A stretch of 50,916 bases of DNA. It comes from an uncultured Myxococcales bacterium. GTDB taxonomy: Bacteria; Myxococcota_A; UBA9042. The translations under genes were made by a program, and so were the position numbers. The notes beneath the pieces are model-generated. The model was not told the origin of the DNA and made no database searches. It saw only the letters and a list, made by a program, of their open reading frames with translations. Of the stretch, positions 35,863-45,800 are shown piece by piece (positions within the stretch are counted from its first letter, which is position 1; each line of letters begins with the position of its first letter). The DNA is taken from NCBI GenBank assembly GCA_903850505.1, contig CAINLT010000017.1, positions 1 to 50,916 of the forward strand, written 5' to 3'.

Positions 35863-38538
35863 TCACGTCCCCGCTTGTGCGGCGTTGCGCGGCATCTTCA
35901 CAACGAATTCCGTGCCTTTGCCCAGTTCACTGTACACGGCGATCGTGCCGCCCAGACTCTGGATCACCCGCCGCGTCATCGTCAGGCCCATGCCCATGCC
36001 CTTGCCGGGGCCTTTGGTCGTGAAGAACGGGTTGAAAATCTTCTGCTTCACCGCGTCCGGCATGCCCGGGCCGTTGTCCTTGACGTGCAGCTCCACGACG
36101 TCGTCCGTCACCGTGCCGAACAGCTGGACTTCGCCAGTCCCTTCCGGCACGGCCTCAATCGCGTTCTGCAGCAGGTTGCTGAGCACCTGATTGAACTCCT
36201 CGGGCACGCAGCGAATCGTCCCGCTTGGCGGCATCGTCTCCGTCACTTTCACGTCGCGGCCGGTCGCGGGCAGCACAACGCCCACCACATCGCGCGCCGC
36301 TTGGAACACGTCGTGCTCGCGCAGATCGCGGCTGTAGCCTTCCCGGCTGTAGCGGCCCATCAGCTCCACCGTGCCGGCAATCCGCTTCACGCCGGACTCC
36401 GCGGTGTCGATCATCTTCTGGAAACGCGCGGCGATCTTGTCGATCTTCTGCGCCTGGACGTCCGGCAGCGGCTCCGTCTTGGCGGCGTTGACCATCGTCA
36501 GCGTCTCGGCAAAGTCGAGCTTGATGCGCGCCACCGAGTTCTTGATGTAATTCAGTGGGTTGTTGATCTCGTGCGCCAGACCGCCGGCGATCGTCTCCAG
36601 CGAGTCCATGCGCTGGGTCATCAGCATGTCCGCCTGCGATTCCTGGACGTTCAGCAGACTGCGCGCGGTCGACAGCAGCTCCTTGGCGGAGAACGGCTTG
36701 GAGAGGTACGCGTTCACGCCTTGCTCAATGCCGGCGATGCGATCCTCCGTGCCGCCGCGCGCCGTCAGCATGATGATTGGCGTGTACTTGGTGACCGGAT
36801 CGTTGCGCAGGCGCTTGGTCAGCTCCAGGCCGTCAATGCCGGGCATCATCAGGTCCGTGATGATGAGGTTGGGCTGCTCTTTGACCGCGAGCTCAAAGCC
36901 CTTCAAGCCGTCAGGCGCCGCCATGACCTTGAATTCACGGCGGAGCGAGAGGTGGATCACGCGGATGACGTCCGGATTGTCCTCGACGATGAGCACGGTC
37001 CACTGCCGCTCGTTCTCGTCAAAATCGCGCTCGACGACGCGCCGCTCGCTCGCTTCCGCGATGTCCAACAGGCGGTAATCATTGCGCGTGGAGATCTCGA
37101 CGGACGTGTCCATCAGCCCGGAATCGCGGTCCTTGCGGTCGCGGCGCAGCGTCTGCTGCTCGGGCTTGACCAGCTGGTCCGCCTTGAGGTGCGCCGAGCC
37201 GCTGCGCAGGAACACCGTAAACGTCGCGCCCTTGTCGACTTCGCTCTCCGCCCAGATGCGCCCGCCGTGCAGTTCCACGAGCTCCTTGGCCAGCGCCAGG
37301 CCAATGCCCGTGCCGCCGTAGCGCCGCGTGCCGGACTGATCGACCTGGAAGAAGCGCTCAAAGACCTGCATCGCCTTGTCGCTGGGAAAGCCCGGTCCGT
37401 CGTCCGTCACGTCGACTTCCACGCCATCGGGCACCGCGCGCATCGTCACGCTGATGTGGCCTTCCTGCGGCGTGAACTTGGCGGCGTTGGACAGCAGGTT
37501 GATGAAGACGCGCTCCAACCGCTCCAGATCGCAATAGATCAGGAACGGCGTGTCGGGCGCGATGAACGTCAGCTCGATGCCCTTGCGGTGCGTCAGCGGC
37601 TTGACCTGATCGGCCAGCCCGCGCAGGTACTCGGTCAGGTCCTGCTCGCTCGCGCGCAGCCGGATGCGCGACTCTTCGAGCTTGGTCAAATCCAACAAGT
37701 CATTGATCAATTTCAACAACTTCATGCCGGACCGCAGCATCGTCTGCAGCGTGGCCTTCTGGGAATCGGTGACCTTGCCCAATTCACCGTCGATCATGAG
37801 CTCGAGCGGGGAGAGGATCATCGCCAGCGGCGTTTTCAGCTCGTGCGTGATGTTGGCGAAGAAGGTGGATTTGAATTCGTCGAGCTGCTTGAGTTTGGCG
37901 TGGGCTTCTTCGAGGTTGGCTTTGGTGCGTTCCAGCAGAATCGTGTTGGCCAGTTCCTGCCGCTGGTTGCGCCACGCGAAGAATTGCCCCGCGGACGCGA
38001 TCACGCCTGTCGCAGTCAGGAAGAAGAAGTTGGACACGGCGTCGATTGGCTTGCCGATCGGGTTCAAGATGAGGTTGGGCACCACAAACGACACGACGAT
38101 GGCGCTGTGCGTAAACAGGACAATCCGTAGCGGCCACAGGAAGAGCAGGCCGACGGCCACCATCGCGAGGCTCAGGCCGGCGTAGTAGGCCGATTCCAGC
38201 CCGCCCATCAGGACGATCATGACGTCGATGCCGGCCGCGCACAGGAGGATATATGCCGACGTGATCGAGTTCGGATGTCGGTCGAAGAAGCGGCTGCGTA
38301 TCAGCGGAAACATGGCGAGCGTGCAGGTCGTGACTATGACCCGGCTGGCCCACAGCATGTAGAGCCGGCTGTCGGGGAAATTCGGAGTGATCTTGGAGAT
38401 GATGTAGTCGAGGATGCCGAACGCGGGGTACAGCGCCAGCACGATGTACAGCAGGACCCTCGCGCCGCTGCGGTTCTGCGCACGGACGTACTCGACCCAC
38501 CGTTCGCCAATCTCGGGCAGTTCGATCGGACCTTGCAT
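35863..38538 (-). CDS. Six-helix sensor histidine kinase with receiver and second kinase module (PhcS-like)
   Basis: 891 residues. Six membrane helices (about 27-190) precede HisKA/HATPase module 1 (phospho-acceptor His in ITHELKTPL, about residue 232; N-box NLLSNAAKF; DDGPGF; GGTGIGLAL). A receiver domain follows (Asp of DLMMPGID about 562), then a second kinase core (GLAHEINNPL, His about 656; NLLQNAIEA; DNGPGMP; GMGMGLTM). The order TM6-HK-REC-HK is unusual. The ATG at 38538, with GAGGGTGAG before it, leaves a 14-base gap to the upstream methyltransferase gene; a GTG at 38571 would overlap it. In Ralstonia the equivalent membrane kinase beside PhcB senses the methyl ester signal. Confidence 0.9.
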   Translation of the reverse strand: MQGPIELPEIGERWVEYVRAQNRSGARVLLYIVLALYPAFGILDYIISKITPNFPDSRLYMLWASRVIVTTCTLAMFPLIRSRFFDRHPNSITSAYILLCAAGIDVMIVLMGGLESAYYAGLSLAMVAVGLLFLWPLRIVLFTHSAIVVSFVVPNLILNPIGKPIDAVSNFFFLTATGVIASAGQFFAWRNQRQELANTILLERTKANLEEAHAKLKQLDEFKSTFFANITHELKTPLAMILSPLELMIDGELGKVTDSQKATLQTMLRSGMKLLKLINDLLDLTKLEESRIRLRASEQDLTEYLRGLADQVKPLTHRKGIELTFIAPDTPFLIYCDLERLERVFINLLSNAAKFTPQEGHISVTMRAVPDGVEVDVTDDGPGFPSDKAMQVFERFFQVDQSGTRRYGGTGIGLALAKELVELHGGRIWAESEVDKGATFTVFLRSGSAHLKADQLVKPEQQTLRRDRKDRDSGLMDTSVEISTRNDYRLLDIAEASERRVVERDFDENERQWTVLIVEDNPDVIRVIHLSLRREFKVMAAPDGLKGFELAVKEQPNLIITDLMMPGIDGLELTKRLRNDPVTKYTPIIMLTARGGTEDRIAGIEQGVNAYLSKPFSAKELLSTARSLLNVQESQADMLMTQRMDSLETIAGGLAHEINNPLNYIKNSVARIKLDFAETLTMVNAAKTEPLPDVQAQKIDKIAARFQKMIDTAESGVKRIAGTVELMGRYSREGYSRDLREHDVFQAARDVVGVVLPATGRDVKVTETMPPSGTIRCVPEEFNQVLSNLLQNAIEAVPEGTGEVQLFGTVTDDVVELHVKDNGPGMPDAVKQKIFNPFFTTKGPGKGMGMGLTMTRRVIQSLGGTIAVYSELGKGTEFVVKMPRNAAQAGT

Positions 38539-38552
38539 CTCACCCTCGCCGT

Positions 38553-40142
38553 CTAGGTTCGCCGCACGCACAAGAACGGATTCACGCCGGACGTTTCCTC
38601 CATGATGGAGACGTGACCGGAAGGAGCCGCTTCTTCAGCGAAAGCCCGCATCTCGTCGCGGGTCCGGTGGATGAGGACCCAGTCGAGATGCTGTTCCATG
38701 AACCAGCGACTCGGGTTCTCGACCGCCATGTTGCCGATGTAGGCCTCGCCACCCATGTTCAAGCGCGAGAACATGTTGCGGGTAAGATCGACCGCCGTCG
38801 GCACGCGCAAGTAGTCGTACAGGCCGGCGCAGATGATGGCGTCAAACGCTCCAAAGGACCGGAAGATCTCGGGATCCTTCAGTAGACGCCGAATCGAGTC
38901 GTGCAGGAAGGTGACCCGCACGCGGCCCGCCCATTTGGCCGCGATCGTCTCGATCAGCCGGCCGTAACCGTACGCGAGCGCCGCGTGATCCTGATCGAAG
39001 AGAATGATTTCGATTGGCGCGGGGATGTCTTCCAGGCCAGTCAGAAGCTCAAAGACCTCCTGCGCCGGACCCGCGGCGACCGACAGGATTCGGATCGGCC
39101 GGGACTCCTGCCAACCCTGCACCAAGCTACGGAGTCGATCGCGTACCATGTCCTTGCGGGCGCGAACGGCGATGGAAGCCGGCGCCTGCAGGAATGCGTA
39201 GCTCACCGCGCGGCCGAAGAGATTGGGACCCTCGAACTGGCGGGCGTAGACGTAGTTCATGACCTCGTAATCGCCCGGGTACCCGAGTGGCTTGGCCAAC
39301 GCACGCGCCATCCAAGGCGACTGCATCATGTACTCATGCACGTGCAGGCGCGAATACGCCTTCAGCCGGGTGTCTTCCTCGGGGTCGGCCAAGCGGCGTA
39401 GCGCGTCGATCTCGGCGGAAAAGCGGACGACGTCCGGGACGAAATCCGATCGGACGCGTTCGATGAGCGCTTGATGGCCTGGGGCGTTGTGCACGCCATT
39501 GACCACGTTCCACGGCAACGCCAGTTCCAGTTCGCCGAATTGGCGCTTCGCCTCTTCCATGAAGAGCCGGAATTCGGCCACTTTGGCCTTGAAGCCCTCA
39601 TGCCCGTCGACGTGCCACGGGAGGCGAACTGCGCTCATCCTGTCGCTTGGCGTTTGGCGCCACTGGCGAACCGTGCGCATCTGGAGCACGTGGTCGATGT
39701 TGATGAGAAAGTCCAGGAAGGTCGCTGCCACGATCGTGACGCCCTCCACTTCGCGAATCGAGACAATGCGGCAGCCGCCGCGGTACGCCTCGTAGTCATC
39801 GAACGCGAGCGTCAGCTGATCGACATGGACGAGCGGACTCGCATGATGCCATTCGAATGCCACTCCCGTCTGGGACACGTCGTGCAGCCTGCAGTCGGTA
39901 GTCTCGCCAGCGCAAGTGATCGCGACGCGCGCCTCTACAGGCGCCAAGTCGGCAGGGCGAAATCGCACCGGCCGGAAGAAGACCTCGCGCCCTTGGCCGC
40001 CCTCCAGGTCTTCGTAGTTGCGCCACGCATGGACCTGCACGACGGCGAATCCCACTGGCCCACTCGGCGCACTCGGCGCACTCGGCCCCGTCGCCGCCGT
40101 CGAGGGCCCCGTCCCTACACTGCTGCCGCTGTCGTCGGTCAT
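38553..40142 (-). CDS. PilZ domain fused to PhcB-like SAM-dependent methyltransferase
   Basis: 529 residues with a strong GGAGGA ribosome site. After a Ser/Gly/Pro-rich leader, residues about 50-150 form a PilZ-like domain with the DxSxxG loop (DVSQTG, 88-93); the RxxxR arm is not exact (RPVRFR). Residues about 200-525 match the family annotated as 3-hydroxypalmitic acid methyl ester biosynthesis protein (PhcB): KPLGYPGDYEVMN (284-296), the SAM loop ILSVAAGPAQE (352-362), acidic LFDQD, and CAGLYDYL (438-445). PhcB makes the quorum signal 3-OH PAME in Ralstonia. Flanking histidine kinases repeat the phc gene content. PilZ fusion suggests that c-di-GMP could tune synthesis. Methyl acceptor is inferred, not shown. 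Confidence 0.82.
   Translation of the reverse strand: MTDDSGSSVGTGPSTAATGPSAPSAPSGPVGFAVVQVHAWRNYEDLEGGQGREVFFRPVRFRPADLAPVEARVAITCAGETTDCRLHDVSQTGVAFEWHHASPLVHVDQLTLAFDDYEAYRGGCRIVSIREVEGVTIVAATFLDFLINIDHVLQMRTVRQWRQTPSDRMSAVRLPWHVDGHEGFKAKVAEFRLFMEEAKRQFGELELALPWNVVNGVHNAPGHQALIERVRSDFVPDVVRFSAEIDALRRLADPEEDTRLKAYSRLHVHEYMMQSPWMARALAKPLGYPGDYEVMNYVYARQFEGPNLFGRAVSYAFLQAPASIAVRARKDMVRDRLRSLVQGWQESRPIRILSVAAGPAQEVFELLTGLEDIPAPIEIILFDQDHAALAYGYGRLIETIAAKWAGRVRVTFLHDSIRRLLKDPEIFRSFGAFDAIICAGLYDYLRVPTAVDLTRNMFSRLNMGGEAYIGNMAVENPSRWFMEQHLDWVLIHRTRDEMRAFAEEAAPSGHVSIMEETSGVNPFLCVRRT
40062..40088 (+). repeat. Three tandem 9-bp repeats in the PilZ-methyltransferase leader
   Basis: Three 9-base units (actcggcgc twice, then actcggccc) encode repeated Ala-Pro-Ser/Gly-Pro-Ser in the N-terminal leader. 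Copy changes would alter only linker length. Confidence 0.8.
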
Positions 40143-40145
40143 TTG

Positions 40146-40151
40146 TCCTCC
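40146..40151 (-). promoter_or_regulatory. Ribosome binding site of the PilZ-methyltransferase gene
   Basis: GGAGGA on the minus strand, three bases before the ATG at 40142. It is among the strongest in the window and sits in a 53-base gap that also holds an eight-base A-run (minus strand). Confidence 0.6.
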
Positions 40152-40195
40152 ACTTGTTCAACCGCAGTCCACTTCTCCGGTTTTTTTTGCCGTCT

Positions 40196-41404
40196 CTAGG
40201 ACTCCAATTCCGCTGGCGGAATCGCAATCGCAAACCGTGCCCCGCCACCTACGCGTTCAGTGCACTGCAGATCGCCCTTGTGGTTTTCCACAATCAGACG
40301 CGACATGTACAAACCCATGCCGACGCCTTGGTCGTTCTTTGTCGACGCGAAGGCCTCGAACAGCCGGTCGCGGACTTCTGGGGAAATGCCTGGGCCTTCG
40401 TCCTCGACGGCAAAGCAGACGTGCCCATTCGCGTCCGTCGAGGCCGTCACCCAGATGCGATCGTCCACCTTGGTCGCCTGCGCGGCGTTCCGCAGCAGGT
40501 TCACCAGCACTTGCACAAGCTTCTGGCGGTCACCCAACAGGAGCGGCAGGGTCTCGCGCGGCGCGTCGATCACGAGGTTGCGGGCGCGGAAGTTCAGGTC
40601 CATGCGCATCACGGTAATCGCATCGCGCACGACCCGCGACGGATCGAAGTACTCCATCGTCATCGCCAAGCGCTTCTGCTTGGCGTACTGGTTCATCGTT
40701 TCCAGCGATTCCAGTAGGTTACGCAGGCCCGCGAGGCCCACCGCGATCGTCTCCACAAGCTCCGGGTCCGCCAGCTTCGCCGTCACTTCGTACTCGACCA
40801 TCACCAGGCTCGACATCGCGTTGCGCAGGTCGTGCGTGATGCCAGCCGCCAGCCGGCCCGTCGTCACAAGGCGATCCAACTGCAGCAGGCTCTGCTGTGC
40901 CGACTTCAGCTCGGTCAACGTGCGCTGCAGTTCAGTCGTGCGGTCGCTGAGCAGCTCCAGGAGCCGCCGGGCCGCGCGCTGGTACATGACCGAGTCGCTC
41001 GCGGCAGAGACCGCCGCCACCACGTCTTCCGGCTGCCACGGCTTGCGCAGGAAGCGGAACACGTGCGCGTCATTGATCGCCGCGATCAGCGCTGGCGTGT
41101 CCGTGTAACCGGTCAGGATGATGCCCGGCGCGTCGATGCCCGCTTCGCGCAGGTTGTGCAGCAGTTCCACGCCGGTCATGCCGGGCATCCGCTGATCGCA
41201 GACCACGACGTCGATTGGCGTGGTCAACGCGATCGCCAATGCCTCGTCGCCTGAACCGGCTTCATGGACCGTGTAGTCGCCGTCCAGGAACGATCCGAGC
41301 ACCGCGAGGTTGGGCAACTCATCATCGACGATGAGAATAGCGCCCGTCAGCAGTCCTTGGACCGCGTACTCTTCCAGCAAGTTGTGAAGCGAGGTGCCCA
41401 CCAT
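40196..41404 (-). CDS. Receiver-histidine kinase response regulator (PhcR/PhcQ-like)
   Basis: 402 residues. The N-terminal receiver domain has the acidic pocket VDDE, phospho-acceptor Asp70 (VCDQRMPGMTG), Thr in LTGY and KPW. A coiled-coil linker (LLSDRTTELQRTLTELKSAQ) leads to a HisKA segment with His191 (AAGITHDLRNAMSS) and an ATPase domain (N-box NLLRNAAQA, DEGPGIS, GVGMGLYMSRLIVENH). A response regulator with kinase output is the hallmark of Ralstonia PhcR and PhcQ. It is the first gene of the run and is separated by 53 bases from the PhcB-like gene. The ATG at 41404 lacks a clear ribosome site; a promoter ends ten bases upstream, so a near-leaderless transcript is possible. Confidence 0.9.
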   Translation of the reverse strand: MVGTSLHNLLEEYAVQGLLTGAILIVDDELPNLAVLGSFLDGDYTVHEAGSGDEALAIALTTPIDVVVCDQRMPGMTGVELLHNLREAGIDAPGIILTGYTDTPALIAAINDAHVFRFLRKPWQPEDVVAAVSAASDSVMYQRAARRLLELLSDRTTELQRTLTELKSAQQSLLQLDRLVTTGRLAAGITHDLRNAMSSLVMVEYEVTAKLADPELVETIAVGLAGLRNLLESLETMNQYAKQKRLAMTMEYFDPSRVVRDAITVMRMDLNFRARNLVIDAPRETLPLLLGDRQKLVQVLVNLLRNAAQATKVDDRIWVTASTDANGHVCFAVEDEGPGISPEVRDRLFEAFASTKNDQGVGMGLYMSRLIVENHKGDLQCTERVGGGARFAIAIPPAELES

Positions 41405-41414
41405 CCTGTCAGCG

Positions 41415-41442
41415 AGTGTAGACGAGAGTCCGGGAATGTGAA
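41415..41442 (-). promoter_or_regulatory. Candidate promoter of the phc-like operon
   Basis: Minus strand TTCACA, 16 bases, TACACT; five of six and four of six matches. The -10 ends ten bases before the ATG at 41404, so transcription would begin nearly at the start codon. Confidence 0.45.
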
Positions 41443-41595
41443 GAACATTGCGGCGTGCTCGGTTTTTCCTTGACCTGCCATGGTGAATTTGCTCGCACGT
41501 TGAACAGCGCGCTCAGCCCTTGCCGACTGCGCGCGAAGCCGCGAGACTACGGTCCGGCGGCGCTGCCCTTGCCGCCTTCAGACACGCGGAGTCCC

Positions 41596-42861
41596 ATGAG
41601 CAGCAAGCCCAAGAGCGCACAGAGTCAACAGAAACTGCCGGACGTGCAGGCGCCCGTCGCAGCCGCGAGTCCAGCGGTTCTGGACTTTGCGCAAAGCGAC
41701 TCCGCGCCGTTCCCCAAGCTCACGCGCGACGACGAAGCGGCGATGCGCAGCATCTTTCGCGTCCTGACGCCCGATGGGTTGCCGATCGTCAATGACCCAA
41801 AACTGGAGAATGGCACCGGCGTGGCCGATGACGACGCGCTGGCGATGCTGCGGTCGATGATCCGCGTGCGCGCCGTCGACGAGCGGATGCTCGCGCTGCA
41901 ACGTCAGGGGCGCATCGGCTTCTACGGCGCTGCGACGGGACAGGAGGCGGCGACGATCGCCGCGGGTCACGCGCTGGAACTGCGCGATTGGATTCATCCG
42001 GCGCTGCGCGAAGGCGGCATGGCGCTGCACCGCGGCTATCCGCTGTGGACGTATCTGAGCCAAATCTTTGGCAATGCCGACGACACGTCGACCAAGGGGC
42101 GGCAGATGCCGTGCCACTACGGCTCGCGCGCGCTGGGCTACGTGACGCTTTCCAGCGTCATGGCGACGCAGATGCCGCAAGCGGTGGGCACGGCGTACGC
42201 GATGGCGATGCTGCACGAGGCGCCCGACCGACCGGTGTGTCTGGGCGCGATCGGCGATGGCGCGACGAGCGAAGGCGATTTTCACGTGGCGCTGACGTTT
42301 GCCGGCGTGATGCGGCCCAAGGGCCTCGGGCTTCCGCTGCTGCTGTACGTGCAGAACAACCAGTGGGCGATTTCAACGCCGGTGGAGAAGCAGACGGCCG
42401 CGCCTTCGCTGGCGGTGAAGGCGCTGGGCTATGGCATCGCCGGATGCCGCGTGGATGGCAACGACGCGCTCGCGGTGCTGCGCGTGATGCGGGCGGCGGC
42501 GGCGCGCGTGCGGGCGGGTGGCGAGCCGATCCTTGTGGAGGCGGTGACCTACCGCGTCGGCGCGCACTCGACGTCCGATGATCCCAGCCGGTACCGCGAT
42601 GAAGGCATCACCAAGCAGTGGGCAGCGCTGGATCCGATTGATCGGCTGGCCAAGTACCTGATCCGCCGCGACGTGCTGACGGATGCGGACCTGGCCAAGA
42701 TGCGCGCTGAATACGACGACGAAGTCCGGACGACGCTGGCGGAAGTAGAGAAAGTGCCGCCGCCGGCGACCGCGACGCTGTTTGAGGACGTCTATGCGGA
42801 GATGCCGGCGCATTTGGCGCGGCAGTTGGCCGAGGTTGAGGCTGCCCTGGCGAGCGTCTGA
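41596..42861 (+). CDS. 2-oxoacid dehydrogenase E1 alpha subunit (branched-chain type)
   Basis: 421 residues from an ATG with CGGAG upstream; the extension back to 41455 lacks support. It is the thiamine-diphosphate E1 alpha chain: the TPP motif GDGATSEGDFH...NNQWAIST (near 220-255), RQGRIGFYGAATGQEA, and the regulated Ser loop GAHSTSDDPSRYR are seen, closest to 2-oxoisovalerate dehydrogenase, which feeds branched acyl-CoA starters for iso-fatty acids. The beta subunit, normally next door, is absent; the next gene is a protease-barrel protein. The first 60 residues (Gln/Ser/Ala-rich) are not conserved. Pyruvate or acetoin specificity cannot be excluded. Confidence 0.9.
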   Translation: MSSKPKSAQSQQKLPDVQAPVAAASPAVLDFAQSDSAPFPKLTRDDEAAMRSIFRVLTPDGLPIVNDPKLENGTGVADDDALAMLRSMIRVRAVDERMLALQRQGRIGFYGAATGQEAATIAAGHALELRDWIHPALREGGMALHRGYPLWTYLSQIFGNADDTSTKGRQMPCHYGSRALGYVTLSSVMATQMPQAVGTAYAMAMLHEAPDRPVCLGAIGDGATSEGDFHVALTFAGVMRPKGLGLPLLLYVQNNQWAISTPVEKQTAAPSLAVKALGYGIAGCRVDGNDALAVLRVMRAAAARVRAGGEPILVEAVTYRVGAHSTSDDPSRYRDEGITKQWAALDPIDRLAKYLIRRDVLTDADLAKMRAEYDDEVRTTLAEVEKVPPPATATLFEDVYAEMPAHLARQLAEVEAALASV

Positions 42862-42880
42862 ACACCCAGGAAGGCGAATC

Positions 42881-45800
42881 GTGGAGAAACGGCAGCGCTG
42901 GCTGGGGATTCTGCTGGCACTGACCGCTCTGGTCAGCGGGCCAAGCTACGCCGGCGATGGCGCGATCGCTTGGCGCACGCTGCGCGCGGACGGCATCGAG
43001 CTGACCTATCCGCGCACGCACGAGGATCTTGCCCGCCGCGTGCTGGCGACCTGGCAGGATGCGCGGCAAACGCTTGGCCAGGTCCTGCCGGCGCGCGACG
43101 GGACGCTGCAACTGACGCTGGACGACTACGCGGACACGGCCAATGGCTTTGCCACCGTGATGCCATTCGACCACGTCCACCTCTACGCGTACCCGCCAGC
43201 GCCGGACAGCGAGCTGGGCGACCACGGCGATTGGCTGCGCGCGCTGGTGTTCCACGAGTACTCGCACATTTTGCACATGGGCGACGTCCACGGGCCGCCG
43301 ACGTGGGTGAACGCCGTGCTGGGACGGACGCTGATGCCAAACGCGGGCCTGCCGCGGTTCTTCACGGAGGGTCTCGCGGTCTGGGCGGAGACCCGGCTGA
43401 CGGGCGGCGATACGGGCGTCGCGGGGCACGGCGGACGCGTGGACAGCCCGGCGTTCATGGCCATTTTGCGGGCGACGGTGCTGGACGGCGGCCAGCCGGA
43501 CCTCAACGAACTGACGGGATCGCCGCTGCGGTGGCCGCGCGGGCAGGGCTGGTACCTCTACGGCAGCCTGCTTGTCGACGATTTGGCGCAGACCCAGGGG
43601 CCGGAGTCGGTGCGGCGCTTCATCGACGGCCTCTCCGTCCGGCTTTTTGGCCTCGGCATCCAGGGCACGGCGCGCTACACGTGGGGCAAGAGTCTCACGC
43701 GCGCGTGGCATGACGCGCAGGCGCGGCTGCGGTCGCGCGTGGTGACGCAGTGGCAGGAGCGCGCGGGCGTGGCGCTGCCGGATCCGCTGACGGACACCCA
43801 AGCGTTCCAGGCGTATGTGCGGCGCCATGACGGCGACCAACTGACGCACGATGGCGAGCTCCGCGGGCGGATTCGCAGCTGGCCCGATGGCCAGTCGGCG
43901 GTCGTGACGCACCTGGCGAGCGACGCGCAGTTCTACGTCATCCAGCGGATCTTCGCCGACGGGCGCGTGACGACGCTGCACACCTGCCGCGCGGATTGCG
44001 ATGAAGTGCTCGTCACGCCCGATGCGAAGTGGCTGCTGTTCACCGAGACGCGGCCGTTCCAGCGGCTGTACAAGTTCCGCGACCTGATCGCGGTGCCGCT
44101 GGACGCCGACGGGCGCGTTGCCGGTTCAGAGCTGCAACTGACGTCCGGCGCGCGGCTGAGGTCGCCGTCGCTCAGCGTCGATGGCCAGCTGCTGGCGGCG
44201 GTGCGCGTGGAACGCGGGCGAACGGCGATTGACGTGCTGCCTTTGCCGCAAGCGCTGACCGCCGCGCAGGCGGGCGACGATCCGCCGCCGTGGGTGCGTC
44301 GCGTGGCGCCGGCGCCGTTCGGGCAGACGCTCGACAGTCCGGTGGTGCTGCCGGACGGCCATCTCCTGTGGACGGCGTGGCTGGGCGGCCATCGCGGACT
44401 GGAGACCGACACGCAGCTGGATGCCGCGGCTTGTGCCGAAGCTGAAGCGGCGCTCGCTGTCCATACGCGGTCGCAGACCGAGCCGCCCGAGACGCCGCGC
44501 TGGATCGCTGCGCAGACCTGCCGCAATTTTGCCCCCCGTCAGCCGCTGTGGCTCGGCGACCTGCAATTGCGGCGCGGCGCGGACGACGTTTGGTACCTGA
44601 ACGGTCTCATCGAAGTCGACGGCTTTCGCGAAGCGGCGATCCTGACGCGCTGGGGCTGGCTGCCCCGAACGCGGACCTTGACGGGCGTGACGTCGTTTGC
44701 CGCGGGCAGTGAGCCGTTCACGGTGCGCCATGGCGGGCGCGGGCTGGACGTGTTCCACCTGCGCAAGCCGTTCTGGTTCGCGCAGCCGGGCGAGCGGCCG
44801 ACCTACGTGGATCTGCCGTACCACCCGACGCAAACAGACGCGGTCGAGGGCATGTACAATCCGCTGCGTTCGGCCTGGCCGCGGGCATGGCGACCGCTCC
44901 TGACGGCGACGGGCGACCGCCTGACCAGCGAGCCGGGCGGCCTCTGGCTGGGCGCGCAGGTCGCGGGCGAAGACGCGCTTTCGCACTGGAATTGGCTGGC
45001 GACGGGGCAAATTCGCGACGATGGCACCGATCCGATCGGCTCGCTGGCCATCAACATCACGCGCTGGGAGCCGACCTGGACGCTGGACACCGGCTATCAG
45101 CAGGGCTTTTCATGGCTGCGGCGCGGGTTCTATTGGGCGACGACGCCGACGGATCGCTGGGGAATCGGCGCGCGCGGTGCGTGGCAGTTGCCGGGCGTGC
45201 GCCAGGCGTGGCAATTCGACCTGGGCTGGCGCATGGTGAAGTCCTCCCTCCGCGACGACCGCTACGCCATCCGCTTCCCGTACGATCCGGCAGGACCGCC
45301 GCCCGTTGAGCCATGGACCGGCATCGATTCGTTCGTCGATGCAGGCGTCTCTTACGCGTTTGGCGCCACGAGCCCGGACGCCGGCACCACCGAACGCCTC
45401 CACTCCGTCGCCGTCCGCGGCAGCGTGAGTGACAGTTGGACCGGCGGCGCGCGGCGGCGCATCATCGTCAGCGCGCTTGCCGCCAACCGCTGGCCTCTCG
45501 GCAGGCACTTTGTTGCGGAGTTGACGACCAACGTCACGGCGATTCCCGTCAGCGGGGACACCAGCCCGAGCTTCGCGGTCCGCGGCATCCAGCCTATGCC
45601 GACCAACCTGCTGGCGGGCAGCGGCACATCGGGGATCACCATCCGCGGCATGCCCTACAACAGCATCTTCCGCGCTGGCGACGGCATGGCGTGGGGCACT
45701 GCGCAGGTCCACATCCCGGTTCTCGACATCGGTCGCGGCTTTGACACCTTGCCCCTCTGGTTCGGTCGGGTGCGCGCCACGCCGTTTGTCGATGGCGCCT

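Noticed and set aside
34540..38130. Plus-strand open frame of 1196 codons
   Set aside because: Antisense to the membrane protein and histidine kinase genes; Arg/Gln/His-rich composition typical of GC-rich shadow frames.
40176..40190. Eight-base T-run as a slippage or frameshift site
   Set aside because: It lies in the noncoding gap between the receiver-kinase stop and the next ribosome site, so slippage would not fuse reading frames.
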